Notes: generated by a model from the sequence alone, not told the origin. 64,000 nucleotides of DNA from JAXLSZ01 sp046330315 (GCA_046330315.1 JAXLSZ010000005.1:372001-436000); one strand, 5' to 3'; positions 42,624 to 51,700 are shown, counted from the stretch's first letter. Numbers and translations: made by a program.

Positions 42624-44213
42624 CTACGGAAGTGTGGCCGGCCGGCCGGAGCCACCGGCGGCGGCCGCCGGGGCCCCGATGCGCCCCGGGAGCAGGCGCC
42701 TGGAGGTCGTCACCGCCTGCCGGGCGAGCCAGGCGCGGACGGGGACGAGCAGGACGCCGGCGAGCAGCGCCGCGGCCGACCAGATCGCGGCCCTGGCGAC
42801 GAAGGCCGGCTGGGTGAGAAGGGGCCACAGCGCGTCGGTCAGCGCCGCCGAGGCGGAGGACCGCCAGCCCTCGGGAAGATCGACGCCGGGCCCGAACAGC
42901 AGCTCGCGCCCGAGCACGAGCTCGGCCGCGGCGATCCAGAGGAAACCGGTGGCGGCGAGCACCGCCCGGTCGCGCCGGCGCGCCGCCATCGCGGCGAGCA
43001 CCGGGAAGAGCGGCGCCAGGCCGACCGCGCCGAGCAGCGGTGCGGCGGCGGGGAGCATCAGGGAGCGGCCGGTGCCGGAGACGAGCAGGCCGGCGGGCAG
43101 GGCGACGGCAACCAGCAGCACCGAGACACCGGGGCTGCCGGCGGCCAGGCTCAGCCACGCCGCGAGGCTCCCGAGCCCGAACAGGTACCCGAGCCGCGGC
43201 CGCAGCAGCCAGAGGGCCGCCGTGGCGACCGGCAGCAGCCAGGCCCAGAGGGGGTCGCCCCCTGGGGTCGCGATCATCGCGGCGCCCACCAACCCTGCCG
43301 CGGTGGCGGCCGAGGCGAGATCGCCGATCTCCCGGCCGGCGAGGTCTCCGACCGGCGCGATGCCGGCGTGGGAGCGCGGCGGCGGCACGGAGCGCGAGCC
43401 GTCGAGCCCGTCGAGGCAGGACTCGATCGCCTCCCCGACCTCCTCCAGGTCCGGGCGGGAGCGAGGGTCGGGGTCCAGCGCCCCGTCGAGCGCCCGCACG
43501 ACGGGACCGGGAAGGTCGGGACGCAGGCGGGCCAGCGAAGGCACCGGCCCGGCGATCGCCCTCGCGGTCGCCGCCGGTGTGGCGCGAAGGTTCGGGTTCT
43601 GCCCCGTCCAGCACTCGCGCAGGGTGATCGCGAGCGAGTAGACGTCGGCCTCGGGGCCCGCCTCCGCTCCCTCGGCCTGCTCGGGCGCCATGTAGGCGAG
43701 TGTGCCCAGGACGCCGCCGGGGGCGGTGAGGCCCTCCGCGTCGAGGACCCTCGCGATCCCGAAGTCCATCAGCTTGGCCGGCCCGTCGCCCTGCGGGACG
43801 ACGATGTTCTGGGGCTTGATGTCGCGGTGCACCACGCCGCGGGAGTGGGCGTGGTCGAGGGCCTCGCAGAGGTCCGCGCCGACCTCGCCGACCTCGCGGT
43901 CGCACAGCTCCCCCCGCCGGGCCAGCTCGCGCAGCGTCGCCCCCTCGACCAGCTCGCTGACCAGGTAGGTCTGCCCGTTCTCCTCGCCCATCTCGAACAG
44001 CGTGACCACTCCGGGGTGACTGAGCCGGGCGGCCGCCTGGGCCTCCCGGAGCACCCGCTCCCCGGTTCCCCCGCCGCCCGCGTCGATCGCCTTGACCGCG
44101 ACGTGGCGCTCGAGCCGGGTGTCCCAGGCGCGGTAGACGACCCCGAAGCCGCCGCTGCCGAGCTTGTGCTGGATCTGGAAGCGGTTGAGGACGACGATCC
44201 CCGTCACGACCAC
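42624..44213 (-). CDS. Ser/Thr protein kinase with a polytopic C-terminal membrane domain
   Basis: The 529-residue protein begins with a complete Hanks-type kinase: Gly-rich loop GSGGFG (19-24), Lys41, HRDIKPQN with D131 (129-136) and DFG (150-152), and GTLAYMAPEQAEG in the activation segment. After residue 290 it continues with six to eight hydrophobic segments instead of an ectodomain. It resembles PknA-like kinases that share this operon in Mycobacterium, but the membrane domain differs. It is the first gene of the leftward fha-pst-rod-pbp-pkn cluster and divergent from the CARDB protein gene. GTG at 44211-44213 or 44205-44207 may be the start. Function of the membrane part is unknown. Confidence 0.9.
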   Translation of the reverse strand: MVVTGIVVLNRFQIQHKLGSGGFGVVYRAWDTRLERHVAVKAIDAGGGGTGERVLREAQAAARLSHPGVVTLFEMGEENGQTYLVSELVEGATLRELARRGELCDREVGEVGADLCEALDHAHSRGVVHRDIKPQNIVVPQGDGPAKLMDFGIARVLDAEGLTAPGGVLGTLAYMAPEQAEGAEAGPEADVYSLAITLRECWTGQNPNLRATPAATARAIAGPVPSLARLRPDLPGPVVRALDGALDPDPRSRPDLEEVGEAIESCLDGLDGSRSVPPPRSHAGIAPVGDLAGREIGDLASAATAAGLVGAAMIATPGGDPLWAWLLPVATAALWLLRPRLGYLFGLGSLAAWLSLAAGSPGVSVLLVAVALPAGLLVSGTGRSLMLPAAAPLLGAVGLAPLFPVLAAMAARRRDRAVLAATGFLWIAAAELVLGRELLFGPGVDLPEGWRSSASAALTDALWPLLTQPAFVARAAIWSAAALLAGVLLVPVRAWLARQAVTTSRRLLPGRIGAPAAAAGGSGRPATLP

Positions 44214-44324
44214 CCTGCTTCGACGCGGCCTGCCGCGCTCCTACGCAAACTTTGCTGCACCTGGGGACCTTTCGGCCTCCGACGCTTCATACTCCCGCGC
44301 ACCCGCAACTTCGGAAGAGGCCAG

Positions 44325-45407
44325 TTGGACGAGATTTCCGGCGAGGGCCCGGCTCCCTCGACATCCCGCATCGAGCGCTCGGCGCGCGCGAGCCGCCGCG
44401 AGCGGCCGCCGCGGCGTCCCCGCCGCCAGCAGGTGATGGCCCGGCGGGGCATCGCGCTCGGCGGCGCGCTGATCCTGATCGTCCTCATCGTGCTCGGGGT
44501 GAGGGGGTGCCTGAACGCCCGCCACGACAGGGCGCTCGAGGACTACGCGCGAAACGTCACCGAGATCGTCGACGGCACCCAGCAGACCTCGAAGCGCTTC
44601 TTCGACCGCATGGAGGACCCGGGGAACCTCTCGGTCACCGAGTTCGTCACCGAGACCAACGCCGACCGCAGCGCCATGGACAGCTATCTCACCAGGGTCG
44701 ACGACCTCAGCGCGCCGGGTGAGATGGGGCACGCCCAGAACGCCCTGGAGCTGACCTACGAGCTCCGCGCGGCGGCCTTCGGCCGGATCGCCGACAAGAT
44801 GAGCACAGCGCTCGGCGAGGCAGGGCGGGAGCAGGCGGTGGCGTCGATCGCCAACCAGATGCGGACCCTGCTGGCCAGCGACGCGCTGTACTCGCAGGTG
44901 GTGAGGCCGGAGATCAACGGCGTGCTCGCCAACCAGGGCATCGAGGGAAGCGACGTCCCGGCGAGCCTCTTCATCCCCGACGGCGACACCAAGTGGCTGG
45001 ACCCGGCGACGATCGACGACTCGCTCAGCCAGGTCAGCGGCGCCTCCGCGGCGGCGACCCCCGGCCTGCACGGGACCGGGCTGATCGGCGCCAGCATCGG
45101 CGGCACCACCCTCACCGAGGGCGTCCCGGCGACGATCAGCGCAACCGGCCCGCCGGCGGTCGACGTCCAGGTGCAGAACCAGGGCGGATCGACCGAGAAC
45201 AACGTCACCGTCTCGGTCAGCGTCGACGGTGGCAGCGCGGTCACCCAGTCGATCGAGAGCATCGCGCCGGGTGAGATCCAGACCGCGACCGTCCAGCTCA
45301 CCTCCCAGCCGAAGGGGAGCGTCACGATCGACGTGGAGGTCCAGGCCGTGCCCGGGGAGCAGGTCACCGACAACAACAAGGCCTCCTACGACGTCACCTT
45401 CGGCTGA
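44325..45407 (+). CDS. Membrane-anchored protein with a CARDB domain
   Basis: The 360-residue protein has a basic cytosolic segment (RIERSARASRRERPPRRPRR near 15-34), a single membrane helix (about 43-61), an all-helical extracytoplasmic domain of about 190 residues (VTEIVDGTQQTSKRFFDR onwards) and a C-terminal CARDB-like Ig fold (VDVQVQNQGGSTENNVTVSV, about 281-300, to the end). CARDB domains generally serve in adhesion or in holding partner domains. The TTG at 44325 follows GGAAGAGG by four bases; the ATG at 44436 would delete the basic part. It is divergent from the polytopic kinase gene (111-base spacer), so it may be co-regulated. Confidence 0.78.
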   Translation: MDEISGEGPAPSTSRIERSARASRRERPPRRPRRQQVMARRGIALGGALILIVLIVLGVRGCLNARHDRALEDYARNVTEIVDGTQQTSKRFFDRMEDPGNLSVTEFVTETNADRSAMDSYLTRVDDLSAPGEMGHAQNALELTYELRAAAFGRIADKMSTALGEAGREQAVASIANQMRTLLASDALYSQVVRPEINGVLANQGIEGSDVPASLFIPDGDTKWLDPATIDDSLSQVSGASAAATPGLHGTGLIGASIGGTTLTEGVPATISATGPPAVDVQVQNQGGSTENNVTVSVSVDGGSAVTQSIESIAPGEIQTATVQLTSQPKGSVTIDVEVQAVPGEQVTDNNKASYDVTFG

Positions 45408-45438
45408 GCGGCGGACGGCAGCGCCGGGGCGCTGAGAC

Positions 45439-45542
45439 GGGCGGTGGGGGCGCGGCTCTCGGGCGGTGGGGGCGCGGCTCTCGGGCGGTGGGGGCGCGGC
45501 TCTCGGGCGGTGGGGGCGCGGCTCTCGGGCGGTGGGGGCGCG
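45439..45542 (+). repeat. 22-base tandem repeat (4.7 copies)
   Basis: Four perfect head-to-tail copies of GGGCGGTGGGGGCGCGGCTC plus TC (22 bases) from 45439 to 45526, then 16 bases of a fifth. The array ends three bases before the TATCCT promoter element of the DUF4446 gene. The period is not a multiple of three and the array is probably non-coding. It is rich in G-runs. Confidence 0.95.
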
Positions 45543-45544
45543 AA

Positions 45545-45550
45545 TATCCT
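45545..45550 (+). promoter_or_regulatory. -10 element of the DUF4446-pheA operon
   Basis: TATCCT lies seven bases before the GTG at 45558, fitting a leaderless transcript. The -35 area falls inside the last units of the 22-base repeat array, so repeat number could alter promoter spacing. Confidence 0.5.
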
Positions 45551-45557
45551 TGCCGGG

Positions 45558-46073
45558 GTGGGTGCTCTGACCACGACAACCGGCCTGGTGGCACTCGGAG
45601 CGGCTCTTCTCGCCGCGCTGGCGCTGATCTGCTGCGCGGCGCTCGCGGCGCGGCTGCGGAGGGTCCGGGCGGACCAGGCCCTGGTGCTCGGAGAGGGAGG
45701 TGATCGCGATCTGGTCGCCCAGGCAGCGGGCCTGGAGCGCGAGATCGGAGAGATCTCGTCACGGCTCGACTCCCAGATCGAGCGGCTGGACGGCGTGGAC
45801 GGCCGGCTCCGCGAAGGCCTGGACGGGGCGGTGACCCACTGCGCCGTCGTCCGCTATGACGCGCTCGGTGAGATGGGCGGCCGGCAGTCCAGCTCGGTGG
45901 CGCTGCTGGACGCCCGGCGCAACGGCGTCGTCCTCTCCTCGATCCTGCACCGCGAGCAGGCGCGCCTCTACGCGAAGCAGATCGTCGCCGGCAGACCCGA
46001 GATGGAGCTCTCGCCCGAGGAGGAGGAGGCGATGCGGAGCGCGCTCGGCGGGGGCGGGAGGGGGCGGTCGTGA
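45558..46073 (+). CDS. DUF4446 family membrane-anchored protein
   Basis: The 171-residue protein has an N-terminal membrane helix (LVALGAALLAALALICCAAL, about 10-29), a coiled-coil region (LEREIGEISSRLDSQIERLD, about 62-81) and the DUF4446 core HCAVVRYDALGEMGGRQSSS (about 96-115) ending in LHREQARLYAKQIVAG. The function of the family is unknown. Its GTG start is set by the -10 seven bases upstream. Its TGA overlaps the GTG of pheA by four bases, so it is translationally coupled. Confidence 0.86.
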   Translation: MGALTTTTGLVALGAALLAALALICCAALAARLRRVRADQALVLGEGGDRDLVAQAAGLEREIGEISSRLDSQIERLDGVDGRLREGLDGAVTHCAVVRYDALGEMGGRQSSSVALLDARRNGVVLSSILHREQARLYAKQIVAGRPEMELSPEEEEAMRSALGGGGRGRS

Positions 46074-46924
46074 GCAGGATCGCCTACCTGGGCCCGGCCG
46101 GGACCTTCAACGAGGACGCCCTGCGCCTGGCGACCCGGGACGGGGACCCGGTCACCCCCCTGCGCGCCTCGACGGTCCGCGAGGCGATCCTGGCGGTCGA
46201 GTCCGGCGAGGCGGAGCGGGCCCTGGTGCCGTTCGAGAACTCCACCGAGGGGTCGGTCCGCGCGACGCTCGACACGCTCGCCCTCGAGGCCACGGGCGTG
46301 GAGATCGTCGGGGAGTTCGACTACCCGGTGCGGGCCAGCCTGATCGCCCGCAGGCCGCTGGCGCTGGCGCGGATCGCCGCCGTGCTCTCCCATCCCCAGG
46401 CCCTCGCCCAGTCCGCCCGCTTCCTGCGCGAGCGCCTGCCGCAGGCCGAGGCCCGAGCCGCGCCGAGCACCGCCGAGGCGGTCCGCGAGGTGAGCGCCTC
46501 GCACGAGCCGCTCGCCGCCCTGGGAGCGCGCTCCGCGGCGGAGCTTTACGGCTGCGAGGTCCTGGTCGAGGACGTCAGCGACGAGGCGGACAACGTCACG
46601 CGCTTCGTCTGGGTCGCCCCGGCCGGCACGATCCCGCGCGGCGAGGGGCCCTGGAAGACCAGCCTGGTCTTCTCGGAGCTGGGCGAGGACCACCCGGGGG
46701 CGCTGGTGGAGGCGCTGGTGGAGTTCTCGGGGCGGGAGATCAACCTGACCCGGATCGAGTCGCGGCCGCTGCGCCGGGGGCTCGGCAGGTACATGTTCTT
46801 CTGCGACCTCGAGGGGTCGGCCTCCTCGGCGCCCGTCGCCGAGGCGATCGAGGGGCTGCGAGGCAAGGCGGAGTCGGTCCGGATCCTCGGCTCCTACCCA
46901 GTCTCGGGCGGCGCGGGAACGTAG
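46070..46924 (+). CDS. pheA: Prephenate dehydratase
   Basis: It converts prephenate to phenylpyruvate in phenylalanine synthesis. The 284 residues show the periplasmic-binding-like catalytic part with AYLGPAGTFNEDALRLA (about 5-21), VPFENSTEGSVRATLDTL (about 56-73) and the essential Thr-Arg-Phe in NVTRFVWV (about 176-183). A C-terminal ACT domain with FSELGEDHPGALVEAL and the ESRP motif (about 202-240) binds phenylalanine for feedback. There is no chorismate mutase domain, so it is the monofunctional form. The GTG overlaps the DUF4446 stop as GTGA. Confidence 0.95.
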   Translation: MSRIAYLGPAGTFNEDALRLATRDGDPVTPLRASTVREAILAVESGEAERALVPFENSTEGSVRATLDTLALEATGVEIVGEFDYPVRASLIARRPLALARIAAVLSHPQALAQSARFLRERLPQAEARAAPSTAEAVREVSASHEPLAALGARSAAELYGCEVLVEDVSDEADNVTRFVWVAPAGTIPRGEGPWKTSLVFSELGEDHPGALVEALVEFSGREINLTRIESRPLRRGLGRYMFFCDLEGSASSAPVAEAIEGLRGKAESVRILGSYPVSGGAGT

Positions 46925-46950
46925 ATCCGAAGCTCTAGAATCCGCGCGTC

Positions 46951-47535
46951 ATGGCTCATCGCCGCGTCAAGGGGCCCCCGCCGCGGACCGAACAGTCCGG
47001 TCCGCCCCGCGGCGGCACGCTCCGCGCGGGCACGAGGGTCCTGGTCCTCAACGCCAGCTACGAGCCGATCAACGTCTGCACCGTGAGGCGCGCCGCGGTC
47101 CTCGTCCTCAAGGCGAAGGCCGAGGTCCTCGAGCGCGGGGCCGGCGCCCTGCGCTCCGAGCGAATGGCGATGCGGCGACCGGAGGTGATCCGGCTGATCA
47201 CCTACGTGCGCATCCCCCGCGACGCCCACCGGCGCAGGATCACCCGCCGCGCTGTGCTGGCGCGCGACTCCTGGACCTGCCAGTACTGCGGCACCAGCGC
47301 TCCCGGGCTGACCGTGGACCACGTCATCCCGCGCAGCCGGGGCGGCAAGTCGGTTTGGGAGAACATCGTCGCCTCCTGCGCGCCCTGCAACCGCCGCAAG
47401 GGCAACCGCCTGCCCAGAGAGGTGAGCATGCACCCCGCCAAGCGGCCCGCGGCGCCGGGCCCCACCGTGTTCATCCGGATCGCCAGCCCGACCATCCCGG
47501 CGGCCTGGCACGAGTACCTCCGCACGGCGGCATGA
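46951..47535 (+). CDS. HNH endonuclease family protein
   Basis: The 194-residue protein has a basic N-terminus followed by the segment VLVLNASYEPINVCTVRRAA (about 30-49) shared by a group of actinobacterial HNH proteins. The HNH core CQYCGTSAPGLTVDHVIPRS (about 110-129) and ENIVASCAPCNRRKGNR (about 137-153) gives a C-x2-C/C-x2-C zinc site and the DH pair. It is probably a DNA-binding or nicking nuclease, but the role in the host is unknown. TAGAAT at 46936-46941 lies nine bases before the ATG. It has no evident operon partner. Confidence 0.9.
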   Translation: MAHRRVKGPPPRTEQSGPPRGGTLRAGTRVLVLNASYEPINVCTVRRAAVLVLKAKAEVLERGAGALRSERMAMRRPEVIRLITYVRIPRDAHRRRITRRAVLARDSWTCQYCGTSAPGLTVDHVIPRSRGGKSVWENIVASCAPCNRRKGNRLPREVSMHPAKRPAAPGPTVFIRIASPTIPAAWHEYLRTAA

Positions 47536-47587
47536 GTCTCCCGTCCCCCGGCCGGGAACTTCGGCCTTCGCCTTGAGGACCGCCATC

Positions 47588-48172
47588 GTGGCCCGGCTCA
47601 CCGTTCCCGCGCTCGGCGGCGCGCTCGCCATTGCGCTCATCGGCGCGCTCGCCCCGATTCCTCTCGCCTCCGCCCACACCTACACCTACCCGAGCCCCGC
47701 CGACCGCACCGTCCGCGTCCCACGCGCGATCGCCGGGGTCAGGATCGGGCAGCGCCTCGAAGACGCCAGACGGGCCTGGGGGCCTGGCCGGGGGCATTGC
47801 GAGGTGAAGCCCGAGGGCTTCGCCGTCTGCACCTACGGCAACGACCGCGAGGAGGGGCGCGGCGTCGCCTACTTCGCCGCCGACGGCTCCAGGCCGGGGA
47901 GCCGGGTCTACCTCGCGACCATCGCGGTGGGGCTGCGCTTGGGTGTGGTCCCCGTGTACAAGGGGCCGCTGATGTCGCTGCGGACGCCCAAGGGAGTCGG
48001 GCTGGGATCGAAGGTGGCGCGCTTGCGCCGCGCCTACCCCAGGGTGAGAGCCGACTCGCTCGGCTTCCACCTCCGCCGCCACCGCGTCGAGATCGACTTC
48101 GAGACCTTCAACAGCCTCGACGACCACACGATCACCACGATCTCGATCGAGCGGATCGGCGCCTTCGGATAG
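47588..48172 (+). CDS. Secreted protein of unknown function
   Basis: The 194-residue protein has a signal peptide (VPALGGALAIALIGALAPIP, cleavage after LASA near residue 29) and a mature region with IAGVRIGQRLEDARRAWGPG, which resembles the start of SmpA/OmlA-type or DUF-like modules that recognise envelope components. Two Cys (about residues 71 and 81) may pair. GTG at 47588 has GAGG nine bases upstream; a TTG at 47573 is possible but lacks a ribosome site. The end of the gene (GCGCCTTCGGATAG) is duplicated 19 bases downstream. It stands alone. Confidence 0.75.
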   Translation: MARLTVPALGGALAIALIGALAPIPLASAHTYTYPSPADRTVRVPRAIAGVRIGQRLEDARRAWGPGRGHCEVKPEGFAVCTYGNDREEGRGVAYFAADGSRPGSRVYLATIAVGLRLGVVPVYKGPLMSLRTPKGVGLGSKVARLRRAYPRVRADSLGFHLRRHRVEIDFETFNSLDDHTITTISIERIGAFG

Positions 48173-48195
48173 CGCTCGGGCGCCTTCGGATAGAA

Positions 48196-48221
48196 GGAGG
48201 GCCGCCCGAAGGCGGCCCTCC
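48196..48221 (-). terminator. Stable UUCG-loop hairpin terminator (minus strand)
   Basis: A perfect 11-bp stem (GGAGGGCCGCC) closes a TTCG tetraloop, as read on the minus strand, and is followed by TTCTAT. It would terminate transcripts coming from the left side of gyrA and could also stop rightward transcription from the secreted-protein gene. Confidence 0.7.
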
Positions 48222-48400
48222 AAGGTGCGCAGCGAAGCGGATCGGGGATCCAAGACCGGGAGGGACGTTTCCGGTCTCCCCTGTTCCGCCGGTGCCGGGG
48301 TGGTATTCCGCCCGGCGGCACGCACGGCCTCCTAGCGGCCCCGCACCTCCGGTGTCCCCGTAAGCATGTGACTCAAGTCAGGACCACCTCCTTTCTCCGG
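48222..48400 (-). ncRNA. Possible structured small RNA or micropeptide locus downstream of gyrA
   Basis: On the minus strand, from right to left, the region holds a 12-base perfect match to the full anti-SD complement (AGAAAGGAGGTG, 48396-48385), a 14-codon frame (48376-48332), an inverted repeat CCGCCGG...CCGGCGG (48286-48318) and another AGACCGG...CCGGTCT (48253-48277), then the UUCG terminator. The order ribosome site, short frame, hairpins and terminator looks like one short transcript. No Rfam family is recognised by eye, and no promoter was identified. Confidence 0.35.
48332..48376 (-). CDS. Possible 14-residue micropeptide
   Basis: A short frame starts with TTG at 48374-48376 (MSHMLTGTPEVRGR) and ends with TAG at 48332. 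The AGAAAGGAGGTG block lies 8-10 bases upstream, a near-ideal ribosome site for such a short peptide; an in-frame ATG is at 48365-48367. The stop lies in TAGGAGG, so a second SD-like stretch directly follows. Coding is not proven. Confidence 0.35.
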   Translation of the reverse strand: MSHMLTGTPEVRGR

Positions 48401-48548
48401 TGATCCGATTGAAGCACACCGCCCAGTCGCGGGGGCGAACCGCGCCCAGGGGCGCAGGTGTGCGGACTTCTTGGGTCCATGGCAGAAAAACTCCACACAC
48501 GACGGCCTGGGGGGCCGCATCACAGGGTGTCGAGGAGCCGGTGGTGGG

Positions 48549-48729
48549 GAGGCTGGTGGTGGGAGCCCGGTTGCGGGGAGGCTGGTGGTGGGAGCCCGGT
48601 TGCGGGGAGGCTGGTGGTGGGAGCCCGGTTGCGGGCAGGCTCGTTGTGGGAGGCTGGTGGTGGGAGCCCGGTTGCGGGCAGGCTCGTTGTGGGAGGCTGG
48701 TGGTGGGAGCCCGGTTGCGGGGAGGCGGG
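48549..48729 (-). repeat. G-rich compound tandem repeat after gyrA
   Basis: Three perfect tandem copies of a 29-base unit (plus strand GAGGCTGGTGGTGGGAGCCC followed by GGTTGCGGG) at 48549-48635. Two further copies (48651-48678 and 48694 onwards, first base changed) are each preceded by a 15-base unit CAGGCTCGTTGTGGG, giving an AAABA'BA' pattern. The array ends exactly before the gyrA stop (48730). No spacer-like unique sequences are present. Confidence 0.93.
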
Positions 48730-51700
48730 CTAGGGAGCCTCGGGGGACGCTCCGTTGGTGGGCGCCTCCTGCTCGGGACCGGACTCGACGACCAGCGCCA
48801 CGGCGCTGACGCAGTCGTCCTCCTTGATGTTCATCACCCGCACCCCCTGAGTCGGCCGGCCCATCTGGGAGATCCCCTTCACCGAGGTCCGCTGGACCAT
48901 GCCGTTCTGGGAGATGAAGAGCAGCTCCTGGTGCTCGCGGACGATCAGCGCGCCGGCCAGCCCGCCCTTCTTCGCGGTCAGCTTCGCGGTCAGAACGCCC
49001 TTGGTGCCGCGGCCCTTGACCGGGTACTCGGAGACCGGCGTCCGCTTCCCGTAGCCGTTCTCGGTCACCACGAAGAGCTCGGTGTCGTCGCGCGCCACGT
49101 CCATCGCCAGCACCCTGTTGTCCCTCCCCGCGACGTTCATCCCCTTGACCCCGCTGGTCGCCCTGCCCATCGGCCTCACCCGCTCCTCCGAGAAGCGGGA
49201 GGCGTGGCCGGAATGGGAGACCATCAGGACGTCGTCCTTGCCGGAGGTCAGCCGCACGCCGACCAGCTCGTCGCCGTCGCGGATCTTGATCGCGATGATC
49301 CCGTCGGCCTTGATCGGAGTGTTGTATGCCTCGAACTCGGTCTTCTTGATCAGGCCCTGCGCGGTGGCGAAGACCAGGAAGCGGTTCTCCTTGAAGTCGC
49401 GGGTCGGGATCACCGCCATCACCCGCTCGCCCTCGCGCAGCGGGAGCAGGTTGACCAGGGCGCTGCCCTTCGCGGTTCGCGAGCCCTCGGGAAGCTCGTA
49501 GACCTTGAGGCGATAGACCTTGCCGAAGTTGGTGAAGAAGAGCAGGAAGTCGTGCGTCGAGCAGATGTGGAGGTGCTGGATGTAGTCGTCCTCCTTGAGG
49601 TTCATCCCCATCACCCCGACCCCGCCGCGGTGCTGCTGGCGGTAGGTGGCCAGCGGCAGGCGCTTGACGTACCCGGAGGCGGTGAGGGAGATCACCATCT
49701 GCTGCTCGGCGATCATGTCCTCGACGTCGATGTCGCCGGCGAAGTGCTGAAGCTCGGTGCGCCGCTCGTCGCCGTAGGCGTCAGCGACCTCCTGCAGCTC
49801 CTCCTTGACCAGGGCGTAGACCCTAGCCTCGTCGCCGAGTATCGCCCGCAGCTCGCCGATCCGTTCGATCAGGTCGGCGTGCTCGGCTCGGACCTTGTCG
49901 GCCTCCAGCGCCGTGAGGCGCTGCAGACGCATGTCGAGGATCGCCTGGGCCTGGGCCTTGGAGAGCTCGAACCTCTCGATCAGCCCCTCGCGGGCGGCGT
50001 CGGGGTCGGCCGAGCCGCGAATCAGCTTGATCACCGCGTCGAGGTTGTCGAGCGCGACGAGCAGGCCCTCGAGGATGTGAGCCCGGGCCTCGGCCCGCCG
50101 CAGCTCGTACTGGGTGCGCCGGGTGACGACCTCCCGCTGGTGGGCCACGTAGTGGCGAATCAGATCCCTGAGCCCCAGGGTCCTCGGCACGCCGTCGACC
50201 AGGGCCACGATGTTGACCCCGAAGCTGGTCTGCATCGAGGTCTTCTTGTAGAGGTTGGTGAGCACCACGTTCGGCACGGCGCCGCGCTTCAGCTCGATCA
50301 CGACGCGCATGCCTGCGCGGTCGGACTCGTCGCGCAGGTCCGAGATGCCCTCCAGCTTCTTCTCGCGGACCAGGTCGGCGATCTTGGCGATCAGCCCCGC
50401 GTCGCCGCCCTTCTTGACCATGAAGGGAAGCTCGGTGACGATCACCGCCTCCTTGCCGCCCTTCAGCGGCTCGACGTGGGCCCGGGCCCGCACCTTGAGG
50501 CTGCCCCGGCCGGTCTCGTAGGCGGCGCGGAGCCCGCTCGGGTCGAGAATGCCGCCGCCGGGGAAGTCGGGGCCCTTGATGTGCTCGAGCAGCCCGTCGA
50601 GGCCGATCTCGGGGTCGTCGACGAGGGCCGTGGTGGCGGCGATCGTCTCGCGCAGGTTGTGGGGCGGGATGTTGGTCGCCATCCCGACCGCGATCCCGGA
50701 GGCGCCGTTGACCAGCAGGTTGGGGAACCGCGCCGGCAGGATCGACGGCTCCCGCTGGGACTCGTCGTAGTTGGGACCGAAGTCCACGGTGTCCGCGTCG
50801 ATGTCGCGGAGCAGCTCCGTGGCGAGGCGGTCGAGCCGCGCCTCCGTGTTGTGGCTGACGAAGCCGTTGGTCAGGAAGGAGTGATCGGTGCTGTCCACCC
50901 GCAACGAGTAGACCTCGCGCGGGCCGGCGGGCTCGATCGAGGCGACCTCGGCGTAGTAGTAGTCCCCGCTGAGCAGCGGCGAGACCACGTCTTTGACCTC
51001 CTGAGAGGCGATCCGCTCGAGGATCGCCGTGCCGCCCTGCTCCCAGCGCTCCAGCCGATCGGCGTTGCGGCGTTTCAGCCAGTCACGGTCGCCTCCCTCC
51101 GAGCCGCACTCGGAGCGGATGTAGCCCGCGAGGAAGGGCACCTGATCGGAACCGGGAGACCCGCCGGCGGCCGGAATCGTCCCCAGGGCCCGCTCGAGCT
51201 TGCGCTGCCTGCCTCCCAGGAACCCGATCCGCCGGGCGAACAGGCGCGCATCCCGGCGATTCGAGATGGCCACCTCGAACTCGCCCCCCTCGTGGCTGCA
51301 GATCCGGCTGAGCACCCCGAACTGCAGGAGCAGCAGCTGCACGTCCCGCGCGAGTTGCCCGCTGCGGGCCGGATAGGACACCTGTATCGATTTGCCGGGC
51401 GGCAGCGATGAGGACCCGCCGGCGTGGAACAGGGACGAGAGGAAGACGCGCCTGAACTCCCTGCCCGCGCGCCAGACGAAACCCGGAACCGACCTCTCCG
51501 AGCTCGAGGCGCGCAATGCCGCCAGGGGGCTGGCTCGGAGCGCCTCGAGGCTCCGGACGTCGAGCTCGTGCAGGATGCTGCCCGAGGCGATCCGGCGGGC
51601 CGACAGGTACCGGGGACCGCCGACGACCGTGTCGTAGGCGGCGACCACGCGCTCGAAGTACTCGGTGTCGACGTTGTCGAAGCGGGCGCGGTCCTCACCG

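Noticed and set aside
42537..44324. Long upstream extension of the CARDB protein frame
   Set aside because: The extension is antisense to the polytopic kinase gene and lacks structure. The plausible start is TTG at 44325 with GGAAGAGG upstream.
48385..48396. 16S rRNA 3' end or rRNA fragment on the plus strand
   Set aside because: Only the 12-base anti-SD sequence matches; the flanking bases differ from 16S rRNA. It is better read as an SD on the minus strand.
48549..48729. CRISPR array
   Set aside because: The repeats are tandem with no unique spacers of 25-40 bases, and no cas genes are nearby.
48400..51411. About 1000-codon rightward frame opposite gyrA
   Set aside because: It runs antisense to GyrA's C-terminal domain and intein, starts within the repeats, and has shadow-like composition without recognisable motifs.
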